A stretch of DNA of 64,000 nucleotides from Misgurnus anguillicaudatus (lineage: Eukaryota; Chordata; Actinopteri; Cypriniformes; Cobitidae): NCBI RefSeq assembly GCF_027580225.2, contig NC_073339.2:38802501-38866500 (forward strand), in the 5' to 3' direction. Of this stretch, positions 25,401 to 32,693 are shown piece after piece. The number at the start of each line of letters is the position of its first letter. Within the stretch, counting starts at the first letter, position 1. Below the pieces are notes generated by a model. That model saw only the letters and a program-made list of their open reading frames with translations, did not search any database and was not told where the DNA came from. A program made the position numbers and the translations under genes.

Positions 25401-28191
25401 TTTTCTTCACCCGTTTCAATTTTTCAATCACCTACAGACCCGGACACAAGAATGGTAAAGCTGATGCTCTGTCCAGATACCACGAACCCACTCCTGTTGA
25501 CCGTTCACCTGTCCCTATCATACCACCTTCTCTTATCATTGCTCCTATAGCGTGGGATATCATGCAGGAAATCACCCACGAACAATTGAATGACCCTGTT
25601 CCGCCTGAATGCCCACCTGAGAGAACTTACGTTCCCCAAACACTGCGGCCCCGAATTATGCAATGGGTACACACCTCACTCAGCTCAGGACACCCAGGTA
25701 TTACCCGCACCACAGCTTTAGTTCAGACATCCTTCTGGTGGCCCACCCTTAAACATGATGTAGCCCAATTTGTGAAATCCTGTAGAGTGTGTGCCCAATC
25801 CAAAACTCCCAAAGATTTACCCTCCGGTCTTCTGAAACCCTTACCCATACCTCAACGCCCCTGGTCCCATCTCAGCATTGACTTCATCACTGATCTACCA
25901 CGTTCTAATAATTATACAGCCATCTTAGTCATTATTGATAGATTTTCTAAATCCTGCCGCCTTATACCCCTCAAAGGCTTACCCACTGCCATGGAAACCG
26001 CCGAAGCTATGTTTCACCATGTGTTCAGGAACTATGGAATACCCGAAGACATCGTCTCTGACCGTGGGACCCAGTTCACCTCACAGGTTTGGAAAGCATT
26101 TTGCAATAATCTGGACATAAATGTAAGCTTAACATCTGGTTATCATCCCCAGTCTAATGGCCAAGTTGAAAGGTTAAATCAAGAGATTGGACGCTACCTG
26201 AGGTCCTATTGTACCCGAGAACAACACCGCTGGTCAGAATTCCTTCCCTGGGCCGAGTATGCACAGAATTCATTGAGACACTCCTCCACCAATCTCACCC
26301 CCTTCCAGTGCGTACTCGGCTATCAACCCCCCATGTTCCCTTGGTCAGGAGAACCTTCGGATGTTCCAGCCGTTGACGACTGGATGAGGAGGAGTGGAGA
26401 AGTTTGGGAAAGCGCTCATGTTAGACTCCAGAGGGCGATCCGCAACCAAGAATTCCATGCCAACCGTCACAGACGTCCTCATCCCCCGTACCAGCCTGGT
26501 CAGAGGGTCTGGCTCTCCACCCGGGATTTGAAACTCCAGCTCCCGTCTAAGAAACTAAGTCCGAGGTACGTAGGACCTTTCCGAATAATAAGACAAATCA
26601 ATGATGTTACATATCAGTTAGAGCTGCCTGTTAATTATCGTATTTCTCCCTCTTTTCATGTTTCTCTGCTAAAACCTTACCATGCTGAGTACGACCCCAA
26701 CGCCGAACCTCCTGAGCCACCTCCCCCTCTCGACGTTGCCGGGGAACCGGCATACGCCGTGAGGGAGTTGTTAGACTCGAGGCGGCGCGGGGGTCGTCTC
26801 CAGTATCTGGTCGATTGGGAGGGCTATGGCCCTGAGGAAAGGTCCTGGGTAGCCTCGGACGACATTCTGGATCCCAACCTCATCGAGGAGTTCCACCGAG
26901 CCAGACCTGACCGTCCTGCACCACGCCCTAGAGGAAGGCCCCGTAGAGCGCCAGGAGGCGCTCCTAGAGGGGGGGATTCTGTAACGTCCATACAGCCACG
27001 CCGCCAGAGGGAGCCCTCGCCGGAGTACTGACGTGGCGCCGCTCTCTGCTTCTCTGACTGTTTCCTGTTTGTCCCTATTTAAGTTTCAAGCTAGCCTAAG
27101 GCTAGCGCGAAGTATTGCCAGTTTACCTGCGTACCGAGCGTTATTCTGATTGTGATTTCTGACTGCCTATCGTTGTGACCATTTGTCTGCCTATCTGTTT
27201 ATCTGCCTTTTGGATTTGCCCCTTTGCCTAGTTTGCCTGGATCGGACTGTCTATCTGTGTTTTGATCTGCCTGCCTGTATACCTGACTACTCTTCTGCCT
27301 CACGTTTTGATTTGTTTGCTTGATTGGTTTGTTTTAAATAAACACCGCAAAATGGATCCCAGTATTCCTGAGCATTCCTTACAGATCCTCTGGAGTCAAT
27401 GTGTTAGCATGACAAAAGCTTGAGGCTGTCGTGTGAGAACAAGCAACAGCCGGCATTTTTCTTTTGCCCGAGTGCCCCTCACGTAAATTATTAGATTTCG
27501 ATGGCTTACGTTTCTTCCCCGCCATAGAAAACCACCACAGGTTTATCAATGCCATTAAAATTTTGTTTTGGTTCATTTGTTGATGACGAAGTACAAATTA
27601 GATGAGGAAAACTCAGATTCCCGTGTGTATTCAAAGTGCTTAGCGTCGACATTATTGTTTACAATGCGTAGAAAGGTGCACTGTGATTTGTTGAGCGGAT
27701 TTATTGCATTGTGCAGAGAAGGAGGACTGGCGTTTATTGGGTTTTGGAAAAAAAAGGAGAAAAGAAGACAGAATAACACGGTGGATATCAGATTTTGCAT
27801 AAAATGAAGATTTAACTTTTTAATACTGACCTGATACAATGTTGATTTTGGCTGTAACTAATATATTTTTTTAAATGTCATTTATTGGGTTTGGAACCAA
27901 ACTCTTCACATAAACAACAATAATAATTTGTTTTTCACTACAGGGGGACTTTAAAACAAGCTTTGCATGAAGCATGGTGATAATCTTTCATGATGGATCC
28001 ATGAATATTCCAAAGTTCTTACATAAAATCCAGCTTTATCGTTATTATAATGCTTTATCTTTAAGCACTCTTACATCTGGATCGAGCTCTTGGAGTTCAT
28101 CCTCAAGTCTTTTGAGTTCTTCCTCACTGAGGTTCTGTAAAAGCTCATCCTCATCCACGTCCCGATATTTCTCCATCTCCTTACGGAACAT
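6677..28191 (-). CDS. tmod1: Tropomodulin-1, complete, nine coding exons
   Basis: Tropomodulin caps the slow-growing (pointed) end of tropomyosin-coated actin filaments in muscle, red cells and lens. Coding exons, 5' to 3': 28191-28075, 20370-20214, 19415-19296, 15457-15365, 12807-12677, 12558-12451, 12010-11867, 8845-8701, 6735-6677. All junctions have AG/GT signals and agree in phase. They total 1074 nt, or 357 residues, close to the usual ~359. The N-terminus starts [19 protein letters not shown] (tropomyosin- and actin-binding part). Later come PYTGEKRG, then the leucine-rich-repeat cap domain ([40 protein letters not shown]). The end is [13 protein letters not shown] and [17 protein letters not shown], of TMOD1 type rather than TMOD2-4. 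A conserved KP after SVI is replaced by QC in exon 5, next to a minisatellite. Intron 1 carries an antisense chromovirus. Confidence 0.95.
7126..7929. mobile_element. TTAA-flanked palindromic MITE in tropomodulin last intron
   Basis: The element is flanked by TTAA at 7122-7125 and 7930-7933. Its ends are AGGGACATTTCACTTTT and the matching AAAAAGTGGAATGTCCCTT. The arms pair over most of about 800 bp: CCAGCTTCCCTAGAGTTAAA on the left against TTAACTCTAGGGGAGATGG on the right, and AGACCATTAGCAT against ATGCTAATGGTCC. A related copy is at 48629-49241. No protein is encoded. TTAA duplications are typical of piggyBac and Kolobok elements, but the family name is not established here. Confidence 0.8.
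8060..8115 (+). repeat. SINE tail fragment
   Basis: The segment reading AAGTCACTTTGGATAAAAGC, followed by GTGTGCCAAATGCATACATG, matches the remembered 3' tail shared by many fish tRNA-derived SINEs (GGATAAAAGCGTCTGCCAAATG). A similar tail is at about 49262-49305. Only the tail is recognisable, so this is a truncated insertion. Confidence 0.5.
8434..8543 (-). other. Possible alternative terminal exon of tropomodulin (unproven)
   Basis: This lies between the last two constitutive tropomodulin exons. An acceptor (ATTTTACAG, with its AG at 8545-8544) is preceded by a T-rich stretch only about 157 bp below the donor of the 8845-8701 exon. That exon leaves one base (G) over. Adding this segment gives an open frame of 36 residues after the conserved NNNDL, starting [10 protein letters not shown] and ending FKFTSKPK, then TAA. 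The normal last exon supplies VRKRRLEGG instead. The segment is richer in GC than its surroundings. I do not recognise the encoded tail in any known tropomodulin, and chance open frames of this length are common (roughly one in five), so this is only a candidate. Confidence 0.3.
8925..9045. repeat. hAT-type MITE fragment
   Basis: The segment begins TAGAGATGCACCAATACAAA and contains ACCGATATTCGGTTAATTAG. It resembles the terminal part of the better preserved element at 16549-16988, which begins TAGGGATGCACCGATAGG. The far end is missing. Confidence 0.45.
9639..9875. mobile_element. TTAA-flanked MITE, copy 1 of an inverted pair
   Basis: Termini are AGGCGGAGTCCACAATGTTT and AAACATCATGGACTCCGCCT, flanked by TTAA at 9635-9638 and 9876-9879. 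The body contains CCAATCAGCAGTAAGGAGCG and GGTAGGGGCGTGTTTG. A nearly identical copy lies in the opposite orientation at 11121-11357. It is non-coding. Confidence 0.8.
10245..10510. repeat. GC-rich repeat block with CpG-containing motifs
   Basis: The block starts CTGCGTTCACACCAGACGCG and is rich in CGCG, unlike the AT-rich intron around it. TTCACACCAGACGCG is a start I associate with a dispersed fish repeat. I found no clear matching far end or target duplication. The overlapping reading frames have no recognisable protein. Confidence 0.35.
11121..11357. mobile_element. TTAA-flanked MITE, copy 2 of an inverted pair
   Basis: This is the reverse complement of the 9639-9875 element, with the same TTAA flanks (11117-11120 and 11358-11361) and the same termini. 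It differs mainly by one less-conserved stretch near 11124-11150. Both copies lie in the tropomodulin intron between exons 7 and 8. Confidence 0.8.
12793..14415. repeat. Minisatellite starting at tropomodulin exon 5 acceptor, split by Tc1-like insertion
   Basis: Imperfect units of about 30-45 bp follow the pattern GGATTACACC(CTGAATTACACC)TGTGTATATAACACAACACT. They occupy 12793-13001 and resume at 14214-14415, about nine or ten units in all. The 1.2 kb between is a Tc1-like transposon that split the array. The first unit is the acceptor region of tropomodulin exon 5: its first bases (12807 downward, GTGTAATCCAGTGT on the minus strand) belong to the repeat. Most other units carry the same minus-strand CAGGTGTAAT-like acceptor motif. 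Confidence 0.8.
13004..14211 (-). mobile_element. Tc1/mariner-like transposon with short inverted ends, inactivated
   Basis: Inverted ends are CACTCCTAAAGGATTATTAG (left) and CTAATAATCCTTTAGGTGAG (right), each next to TA (13002-13003 and 14212-14213), the Tc1/mariner target. On the minus strand, 13543-13160 encodes the C-terminal half of a DDE transposase: [23 protein letters not shown] with the second aspartate, and [15 protein letters not shown] with the final acidic residue. The first-aspartate motif WSDESH is just upstream. A lost base near 13627 breaks the frame and the N-terminal half is eroded. A sister copy is at 30155-31179. Confidence 0.88.
15790..16170. repeat. GTGCGCAC/GAAACTTTCG minisatellite
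   Basis: Units of about 20-26 bp, such as CACGTGCGCACGTGAAACTT and its reverse complement AGTTTCACGTGCGCACGCGA, are tandem and inverted over about 370 bp. The block is bounded by inverted copies of TAAAGTTTAGTTT near 15781 and AAAACTAAACTTT near 16154. It is full of alternating purine-pyrimidine GTGCGCAC, which can form cruciforms or Z-DNA. An open frame at 15861-16205 (repeating RAHVKLS) is only the repeat read in one frame. It lies in the tropomodulin intron between exons 3 and 4. Confidence 0.8.
16256..16415. repeat. Small AT-rich palindromic MITE
   Basis: The left arm AATTTTCTTGACTAGTAAGG, then AGTTGCTTTAAATTAT, is mirrored by ATAATTTATAGCAACT and CCTCACTAGTCAAGAAAGTT on the right. The whole unit is about 160 bp with no coding capacity. 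Confidence 0.65.
16549..16988. mobile_element. hAT-type non-autonomous element
   Basis: Inverted ends are TAGGGATGCACCGAT and ATCGGTGCATCACTA. They are flanked by CTATAATT on the left and CTAGAATT on the right, an 8-bp target duplication with one mismatch, as expected for hAT transposons. The inside repeats GGCCGATACCGAT-like motifs near both ends and is otherwise AT-rich. No transposase is present. Confidence 0.75.
18718..19206. mobile_element. Degraded TTAA-type MITE
   Basis: The left end TTAAAGGGCACATATTATGC faces the right end AAAATATGTACCCTTTATAA. The left TTAA is intact (18714-18717) but the right one has become TTATAA. The inside resembles other dispersed copies here (CACATTAACAA and AATGAGATTGCTTTTGTTTA are also found near 5710-5765). 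Confidence 0.6.
19434..19476. repeat. (GA)n microsatellite
   Basis: About 40 bp of AGAGAG with two interruptions, lying 18 bp beyond the acceptor side of tropomodulin exon 3. Confidence 0.9.
19535..20181. mobile_element. hAT-type element with exact 8-bp duplication, next to tropomodulin exon 2
   Basis: Termini are CAGTGGCGTCTTGTCACTGC and CTGGCTGCCACTG. The 8-bp duplication GTAATCTT is exact (19527-19534 and 20182-20189). The element ends 33 bp from the last base of tropomodulin exon 2 (20214), so it inserted just inside the intron after the donor. A truncated copy in the other orientation is at about 52681-53105. The reading frames inside (for example at 19583-19831) match nothing I recognise. 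Confidence 0.85.
21212..21629. mobile_element. MITE with ATTAATCGCGATTAAT ends
   Basis: Left end GCTGGGCAAAGATTAATCGC and right end GCGATTAATCTTCGCCTAGC are inverted. Each continues with GATTAATCGCATACAAAAT or its complement. The centre contains a (CA)n run at about 21318-21340 and a (TA)n run at about 21417-21431. It lies in intron 1 of tropomodulin. Confidence 0.75.
22319..22722 (+). repeat. 5' long terminal repeat
   Basis: The LTR holds a TATA-like box (TATTTAAG, 22415-22422). A probable transcription start at 22446 lies 31 bases downstream. A poly(A) signal AATAAA is at 22676-22681. The gag ATG (22691, good context with A at -3 and G at +4) is inside the LTR, so every copy, including any solo LTR, carries promoter plus start codon. 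Confidence 0.92.
22446..22455 (+). promoter_or_regulatory. Predicted transcript 5' end / self-primer of the chromovirus
   Basis: GCGAAGTATT, 31 bases below the TATA-like box, is the exact reverse complement of AATACTTCGC at 22724-22733, right after the 5' LTR. In Tf1 and related elements the first bases of the RNA fold back onto such a site to prime reverse transcription. Both spacings fit that model. Confidence 0.7.
22691..27031 (+). CDS. Gag-Pol polyprotein of Ty3/gypsy chromovirus
   Basis: A single frame of 1446 residues from ATG 22691, with no frameshift between gag and pol. In order: Gag with coiled N-terminus; CCHC zinc knuckle [14 protein letters not shown] at about 288-301; aspartic protease with [12 protein letters not shown] at about 342-353; reverse transcriptase with YIDD at 662-665; RNase H with [14 protein letters not shown] near 810 and TDHKNLEYV near 881; integrase with an HHCC-like zinc region from about 1001 and catalytic D1064, D1124 and E1160 (35 residues between the last two); and a chromodomain at about 1354-1410 ([16 protein letters not shown]) that should steer integration to modified histones. 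The start codon is in the 5' LTR and the stop (27029-27031) is 52 bases into the 3' LTR. All catalytic residues I looked for are present, so it may still be active. Confidence 0.95.
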   Translation: MDPSIPEHSLQNTSPTIDPAEVTNLMAAYKQQSTLLQGYQEQLTRLQAVNEHLTGYIQALPSTSVKRMSVSEPDKFDGTAEHVRGFLRQLDIYFQDHVSDKLSDNAMCSKVFSLLTGKAVEWASAVWDTDPRIRTSYSYFVQQIKEVFEYPAGGRSASSQIINMSQNHRPVAEYAIEFRTLAAQSGWNDKSLKDIFQNSLDIDLQAELACKGENLSFSEFVTLSVHIDNLMRNVPARTKLKTSTRPVYATSKVFHTAVNNDDIVEPMQMGFAPLTIAERQRRREHNLCFYCGKPGHRIDNCPSKKPRHTNTVNQFFNLPSCYDMCSQPVTIIHNNITMSFTALIDSGSALNFINEDVVNKFLIPVIPCQPPLSISAVNNVPIGKGITHQTVPLTLQVGLLHFETITLYVISSPRYDIILGHPWLVAHDPKINWRTGEILQWSSRCMKTCINHMKHKPCLSTNVESPTGKNVMIPDVYSEYAEVFSKVKATELPPHRPWDCAIELLPNAMPPKCKVYPLSQPETRAMEDYITEALQNGFIRISTSPAAAGFFFVEKKDGGLRPCIDYRGLNNITVKFPYPLPLVPSALEQLREAKIYTKLDLRSAYNLVRIREGDEWKTAFHTTRGHYEYLVMPYGLSNSPAVFQSFINEVFRDLLNQYVIAYIDDILIYSNNMEDHVCHVKEVLSRLLQNKLYVKTEKCEFHVMKTNFLGYNISSQGVEMDTTKVKAVNEWPPPRTVKDLQRFLGFANFYRRFIRNYSTVAAPLTSLLKGKPKKLLWNSQAEQAFQRLKTCFTTAPILKHPDPEKQFIVEVDASDTGVGAVLSQRHGPENKVYPCAYYSRKLTQAERNYDIGNKELLSIKAALEEWRHWLEGAKHHIVILTDHKNLEYVKGAQRLNARQARWSLFFTRFNFSITYRPGHKNGKADALSRYHEPTPVDRSPVPIIPPSLIIAPIAWDIMQEITHEQLNDPVPPECPPERTYVPQTLRPRIMQWVHTSLSSGHPGITRTTALVQTSFWWPTLKHDVAQFVKSCRVCAQSKTPKDLPSGLLKPLPIPQRPWSHLSIDFITDLPRSNNYTAILVIIDRFSKSCRLIPLKGLPTAMETAEAMFHHVFRNYGIPEDIVSDRGTQFTSQVWKAFCNNLDINVSLTSGYHPQSNGQVERLNQEIGRYLRSYCTREQHRWSEFLPWAEYAQNSLRHSSTNLTPFQCVLGYQPPMFPWSGEPSDVPAVDDWMRRSGEVWESAHVRLQRAIRNQEFHANRHRRPHPPYQPGQRVWLSTRDLKLQLPSKKLSPRYVGPFRIIRQINDVTYQLELPVNYRISPSFHVSLLKPYHAEYDPNAEPPEPPPPLDVAGEPAYAVRELLDSRRRGGRLQYLVDWEGYGPEERSWVASDDILDPNLIEEFHRARPDRPAPRPRGRPRRAPGGAPRGGDSVTSIQPRRQREPSPEY
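22724..22733 (+). promoter_or_regulatory. Predicted self-priming primer-binding site
   Basis: AATACTTCGC begins one base after the 5' LTR end and pairs perfectly over 10 bases with 22446-22455. It lies inside the gag reading frame (N-T-S codons and onward). No tRNA 3'-end complement (TGG start) occurs at the normal position. Confidence 0.7.
26980..27383 (+). repeat. 3' long terminal repeat
   Basis: Same sequence as the 5' LTR by eye, including the silent gag start (ATG at 27352). Its first 52 bases also encode the last 17 residues of the polyprotein (ending REPSPEY). Confidence 0.92.
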
Positions 28192-28282
28192 GATGAACAG
28201 GATAAAAGGGAGGAGGGGACAAAAAGACAGAAACAAAAGGCAGACTGGGAGGACAAGATGAGCCCCCTGACCACAGGACCTG
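28192..28282 (-). other. tmod1: Tropomodulin 5' UTR portion of first coding exon
   Basis: Upstream of the start codon (28191-28189) the sequence continues to a good acceptor (TTTAACCATGCAG on the minus strand, AG near 28283). The exon therefore carries about 90 bp of 5' UTR and an upstream non-coding exon must exist. A candidate donor (AGAGAAGTAACA) ends an exon at about 29244. Confidence 0.5.
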
Positions 28283-29243
28283 CATGGTTAAAGACATAAG
28301 ACACAGAATGTTTCAGTGTTGTGCTGATTTTATTTTGAAAAAATTAATTTCAAGATTAAACGGTTAACTTTTGATGACAGTTTTGTTAAGACATTTAATT
28401 ATTAAAAAATATGACATCTTTCAAGCTCTATTTTGGGGGTAGAATTAGTGAGTGTGGGCTTCATATTGTTGTGAACTATGGGGGGCCTTGATGTAAAAAT
28501 AGGTTGAGATCCACTGATGTACAGTCTGTAAGTAAACTAATTTCAAAGTTGATACAGGGATTTATTTGCATCATCACTCAAAAAAGTTAATGAAAGTCCT
28601 GATGTGACACTCTAAAAATGAGGTATAAATGTTATTTCTTGCTGTTTAAGGAAACATTTTCTATATATATTCGTGTACTCGATTAGGAAATCATGCTGTT
28701 AAACTAGATTTCTATTTTATTACGAAGAAAAATTTGAAGAAAGGCCTGAGATCAGCCTAGATAATCTTTAAGTTACTGTCCTTGGCAGCTTTGCACTTTA
28801 GTTCATTAAACTAAAATTCATTATTTCTAATCTTCAGACCAACATCAGATGCAAAACACATAGTTACTTTAGTGAAAGGAATTTAAATAAATTCAATTAC
28901 TATTCTGTCAAAACAGAAGAATGAACAAATGCTTTACTTTCTCTGAACTTTCTTCTTTCTGCTGTATAACATGCATCTTTGTATTTGGCTCTAAGTAGTG
29001 ATGAGTAAAATAAAGCGTGTTAGTGGTGGGTCAGTTATTCACACTTACTTCAGTCAGCGCTTATCCCGGACTATATTTAGCGCATGTGACAGCTGAATAC
29101 TTTGACCAGATATGGTTTCTTTTCGGAGTCGCTAATTCACACAAATGTGCTGTGACGTCCAGCAATGAATTCTTGAGTCCACGGTTCATAAAAGACCAAA
29201 GCTTGACACGGCAGAGGCAAGTCCAAATGTTAAAAGTTGTTAC

Positions 29244-29370
29244 TTCTCTTGCCGCCGTTCAACTTGTGAAGTCCAGCAGTCGCTCGTGATCAAAGAGTTC
29301 CCAACGCGCAGCTCTTCGTCCCGCCCCCCGAATCGAGCTGCCAGTCAGATTACGTCACGCCAAATGTTGT
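29244..29370 (-). promoter_or_regulatory. tmod1: Probable tropomodulin first exon and promoter
   Basis: A GC-rich island in AT-rich DNA contains a GC box (CCCGCCCCCCG near 29320) and a CRE half-site (TTACGTCACG near 29350). On the minus strand it is followed by a candidate donor at 29243. Position and direction fit the tropomodulin start, but no transcript evidence is available. Confidence 0.35.
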
Positions 29371-32300
29371 CTAGTCCACCAATCGGCGTTCCCAACGTAA
29401 AACTCCACAGCAACTACACACAAACATTTGCTAAGAGTTTTATTTTTTAAGTAATTTGTGCGTACTGCTGTTTCCGTATAATGTATGTACTTTAATCCTT
29501 TAAACCCTGTTCTTCTGGAAAAATGTATCTATTTGGTTGTCAGGTTTGTATTTAAATATGTTAAACGTTCAATAAAAATGTAGGCTACATTTTAAAATTT
29601 TATTTATAAAAGAACGTAACACCCTTTTTAATTTTTTTTATTATTGCAAGACAATAGAAATATAAATACAAAATAGCACAATAAAATAAAGGGAAAAAAG
29701 CATTCTTTAAGTATAATATCAAAAGCCTTATTATTATCAATGCGTTTAAGAGCTTTAACAATATGCAAAATCTCTGCAAGGAAGACATTAAATCTAGATA
29801 ACGTATTGAAAAATTTGGATTTATGAATAAAATATTTACAGTGCAAAACAATGGGAGCCAGCTTCCACTGTGACCTTTCCATTAAATTACGTCACGCGTC
29901 TATTCCACCAATCAGATGCTTATGAATTTGAACATAAAAACAGTAAAAAATGTCTTTAAATAAAAATAAACTTGAAAAAAACATTTCATCTGAGGCTGCC
30001 ATTTTTCATCATTATACATGATGGTTGCAATAAAACATTGATCTGAATTCAAAATCCCACACAAGTGGATACAGCAATCTGACAACATGAATGTTTTTTC
30101 CAGTATAAGTCTGTGGATATTTATTATGAAATATTACCTTACAACCTCAAATCCAGTGTTGGCCCATATTGATAGGATAGCATCTTGCAGTTGATGGAGA
30201 TTTGTGGGATGCACATCCAGGTCACGAAGCTCCCGTTCCACTACATCCCAAAGATGCTCTATTGGGTTGAGATCTGGTGACTGTGGGGGGCATTTTAGTA
30301 TTTGAAATGATTCGAACTTTGTGACATGTTGCATTATCCTGCTGGAAGTAGTCATCAGAGGATGAGTACATGGTAGTCATAAAGGGATAGACATGGTCAG
30401 AAACAATGTTCAGGTAGGCCATGGCATTTAAACCATGCCCAATTGGCACTAAGGGGCCTAAAGTGTGCCAAGAAAACATCCCCCACACCATTACACCACC
30501 ACCAGCCTGCACAGTGGTAACAAGGGATGATGGATCCATGTTCTCATTCTGTTTACGACAAATTCTGACTCTACCATCTGAATGTCTCAACAGAAATCGA
30601 GACCAGGCAACATTTTTCCAGTCTCCAACTGTCCAATTTTGGTGAGCTCATGCAAATTGTAGCCTTTTTTCCTATTTGTAGTGGAGATGAGTGGTACCAG
30701 GTGGGGTCTTCTGCTGTTGTAGCCCATCCGCCTCAAGGTTGTGCGTGTTGTGGCTTCACAAATGCTTTGCTGCATACCACGGTTGTAACGAGTGGTTATT
30801 TCTGTCAAAGTTGCTCTTCTATCGGCTCTTTCACCCCTCACCTCTAGCATCAAGAAGGCATTTTCGCCCACAGGACTGCCGCATACTGGATGTTTTTCCC
30901 TTTTCACACCTTTCTTTATAAACCCTAAAAATGGTTGTGTGTGAAAATCCCAGTTACTGAGTAGATTGTAAAATACTTAGACCGGCACCAACAACCATGC
31001 CACCCTCAAAATTCCTTAAATCATCTTTCTTTCCCATACTGACATTCAGTTTGGAGTTCAGGAGATTGTCTTGACCACATCCATAAATGCATTGAAGCAA
31101 CTGCCATGTGATTGGTTGATTAGATAATTCCATTAATGAAAAATTGAACAGGTGTTCCTAATAATCCTTTAGGTGAGTGTATGATTGTTGGAACACTTTG
31201 TAGACAAAAAATACAAAAAACAATGCCTTCACAAAAAAGAAGACAGAGTGGAAAGGGAGGATGCTAAAGGCAGTTTAACATTGCAAACATGGATTCAAAG
31301 CTCCAGCAAGCCACCAGGTAAATCATATAGAATATTTAACAGTTTGTCACACTTTTATTCTTGTTATTAAGTATATTATAATAATTTATCTTAGTTGCGA
31401 CTAGTAATCTATAATAATAATATTTTATTAAAACCATATTGATAGTACCACCCTCCTTAGGGCCCCTCTTTTTTGCCCCACTGCCCCTCAAAATGTCTGT
31501 GTGATGTTTTTAATCAGTATATCATAAAATAATGTGAAACAGAATCTGAGTTATAAACGCACACAGACAGCAGGTGGCGGTATTTGGTTGGCATTTCATT
31601 ACAAATACAGCTTCAGGTCTTTTGTTCAGCCCATTCACAGAATGTAACATAAATGAAGAATAAAACAGAAAACATACTAATGAAAAAATATCAAAATAAA
31701 GGCGGCCTGGGAGGCAAGCATGTGTGAATGGGAAATAAAACATTCTCACATGAAAATCTAAACCACATGCCATAGTAGTTACTATAGTTAACTCTAGTAA
31801 TATTTCACAAGAACCATTACACGTCACCAATTTCAGGACGTGAAACATAATGGCGGCCTCCTTAGGTTAAAATGAGTATTATATGTTTTTTAAGTAATGA
31901 GAATATTTAATGCATTTTTATTTCAATATTTTTTAATAAAAGTTTTTATAGGCGAGGTACCTTTTAAAGCTAGTTGAAAAGCATTTCTGATGACTGATAA
32001 TTTTATTATTATTTTAATTTCATTTATTCTGTATACCATGTTTGTATGGAAATGTGTCAGTATCCATGGTATGGATGTCAAGTTATTTATGTAAACCTGT
32101 TAGCATTAAAAAGTTACACATTGGAAATAAATAAACTATAAAGCAGCAGAGACAAACGACTGTCACCCAGTGTCTTCTTGTCATCTTTTTTTAATGGTCT
32201 GAACCAAATATTAACAAAATAAAACAAACCTGAACATTCAAACACAAATGTTCTTGTACAATTTGGCCATTTTCCCTTGTAAAAAACACACAAATGCAGC

Positions 32301-32693
32301 ACACACAAAAAACCAAGGTGCAAAATCAAGTTGGTTAAAACAAATGCAAGTGTCCCACACACACAAAAACATACAAATCACGTAAGTACTTATATAACAC
32401 GAATGACCCAATTGCAAAGATACAAAAGTTGTTCAGGCAATATGGAGTTAATTTACAAACTGTAACATATTTTGTTGATCACAACAGCCAAAGGATGAAA
32501 CAATCCTTTCCCATGGCGCTCAGAACGTTATTTGAAATTGAATAATTTTTGAACATGGGTAAAAAAAACTAGACGACATGGATGAGTATCCACAAAACAA
32601 TTACGAAATCACCAGGATCTTCAATCCTCCACTGATTGTGTGCATAACAGGTGATTTCTTCAGTCTCTTGGCTTACAAGGAAATTTGTTAGTC
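29370..32693. other. Intergenic, tropomodulin 5' side to TDRD7 3' side
   Basis: Apart from the Tc1-like remnant at 30155-31179, no exon or named repeat was recognised. It is AT-rich, and scattered reading frames have no family resemblance. The 3' part (about 31900-32693) must contain the TDRD7 3' UTR; its poly(A) site was not assigned. Confidence 0.4.
30155..31179 (-). mobile_element. Tc1/mariner-like transposon, second copy, 3'-truncated
   Basis: Same family as 13004-14211 and same orientation. Only the plus-strand right end survives (CTAATAATCCTTTAGGTGAG near 31156-31176); the other end stops near 30155. Minus-strand fragments at 30907-30590 and 30590-30136 give transposase pieces: the helix-turn-helix half ([15 protein letters not shown]), [21 protein letters not shown] and [16 protein letters not shown] deletion after RIISN and frame changes disable it. 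Confidence 0.85.

Larger units (their letters stand above)
22319..27383 (+). mobile_element. Ty3/gypsy chromovirus, full length, identical LTRs
   Basis: Two 404-bp LTRs (22319-22722 and 26980-27383) begin TGTAACG and end CTTACA. By eye they are identical. A 5-bp duplication GATCC (22314-22318 and 27384-27388) flanks the element. One uninterrupted gag-pol frame with a C-terminal chromodomain fills the space between. Identical LTRs, an open frame and an exact duplication mean a recent insertion. It lies antisense in tropomodulin intron 1. A purine run (AGAGGGGGGGA, 26967-26977) just before the 3' LTR is the likely plus-strand primer. There is no obvious tRNA primer site; a self-priming site follows the 5' LTR instead, as in the Tf1/sushi group. 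Confidence 0.95.
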
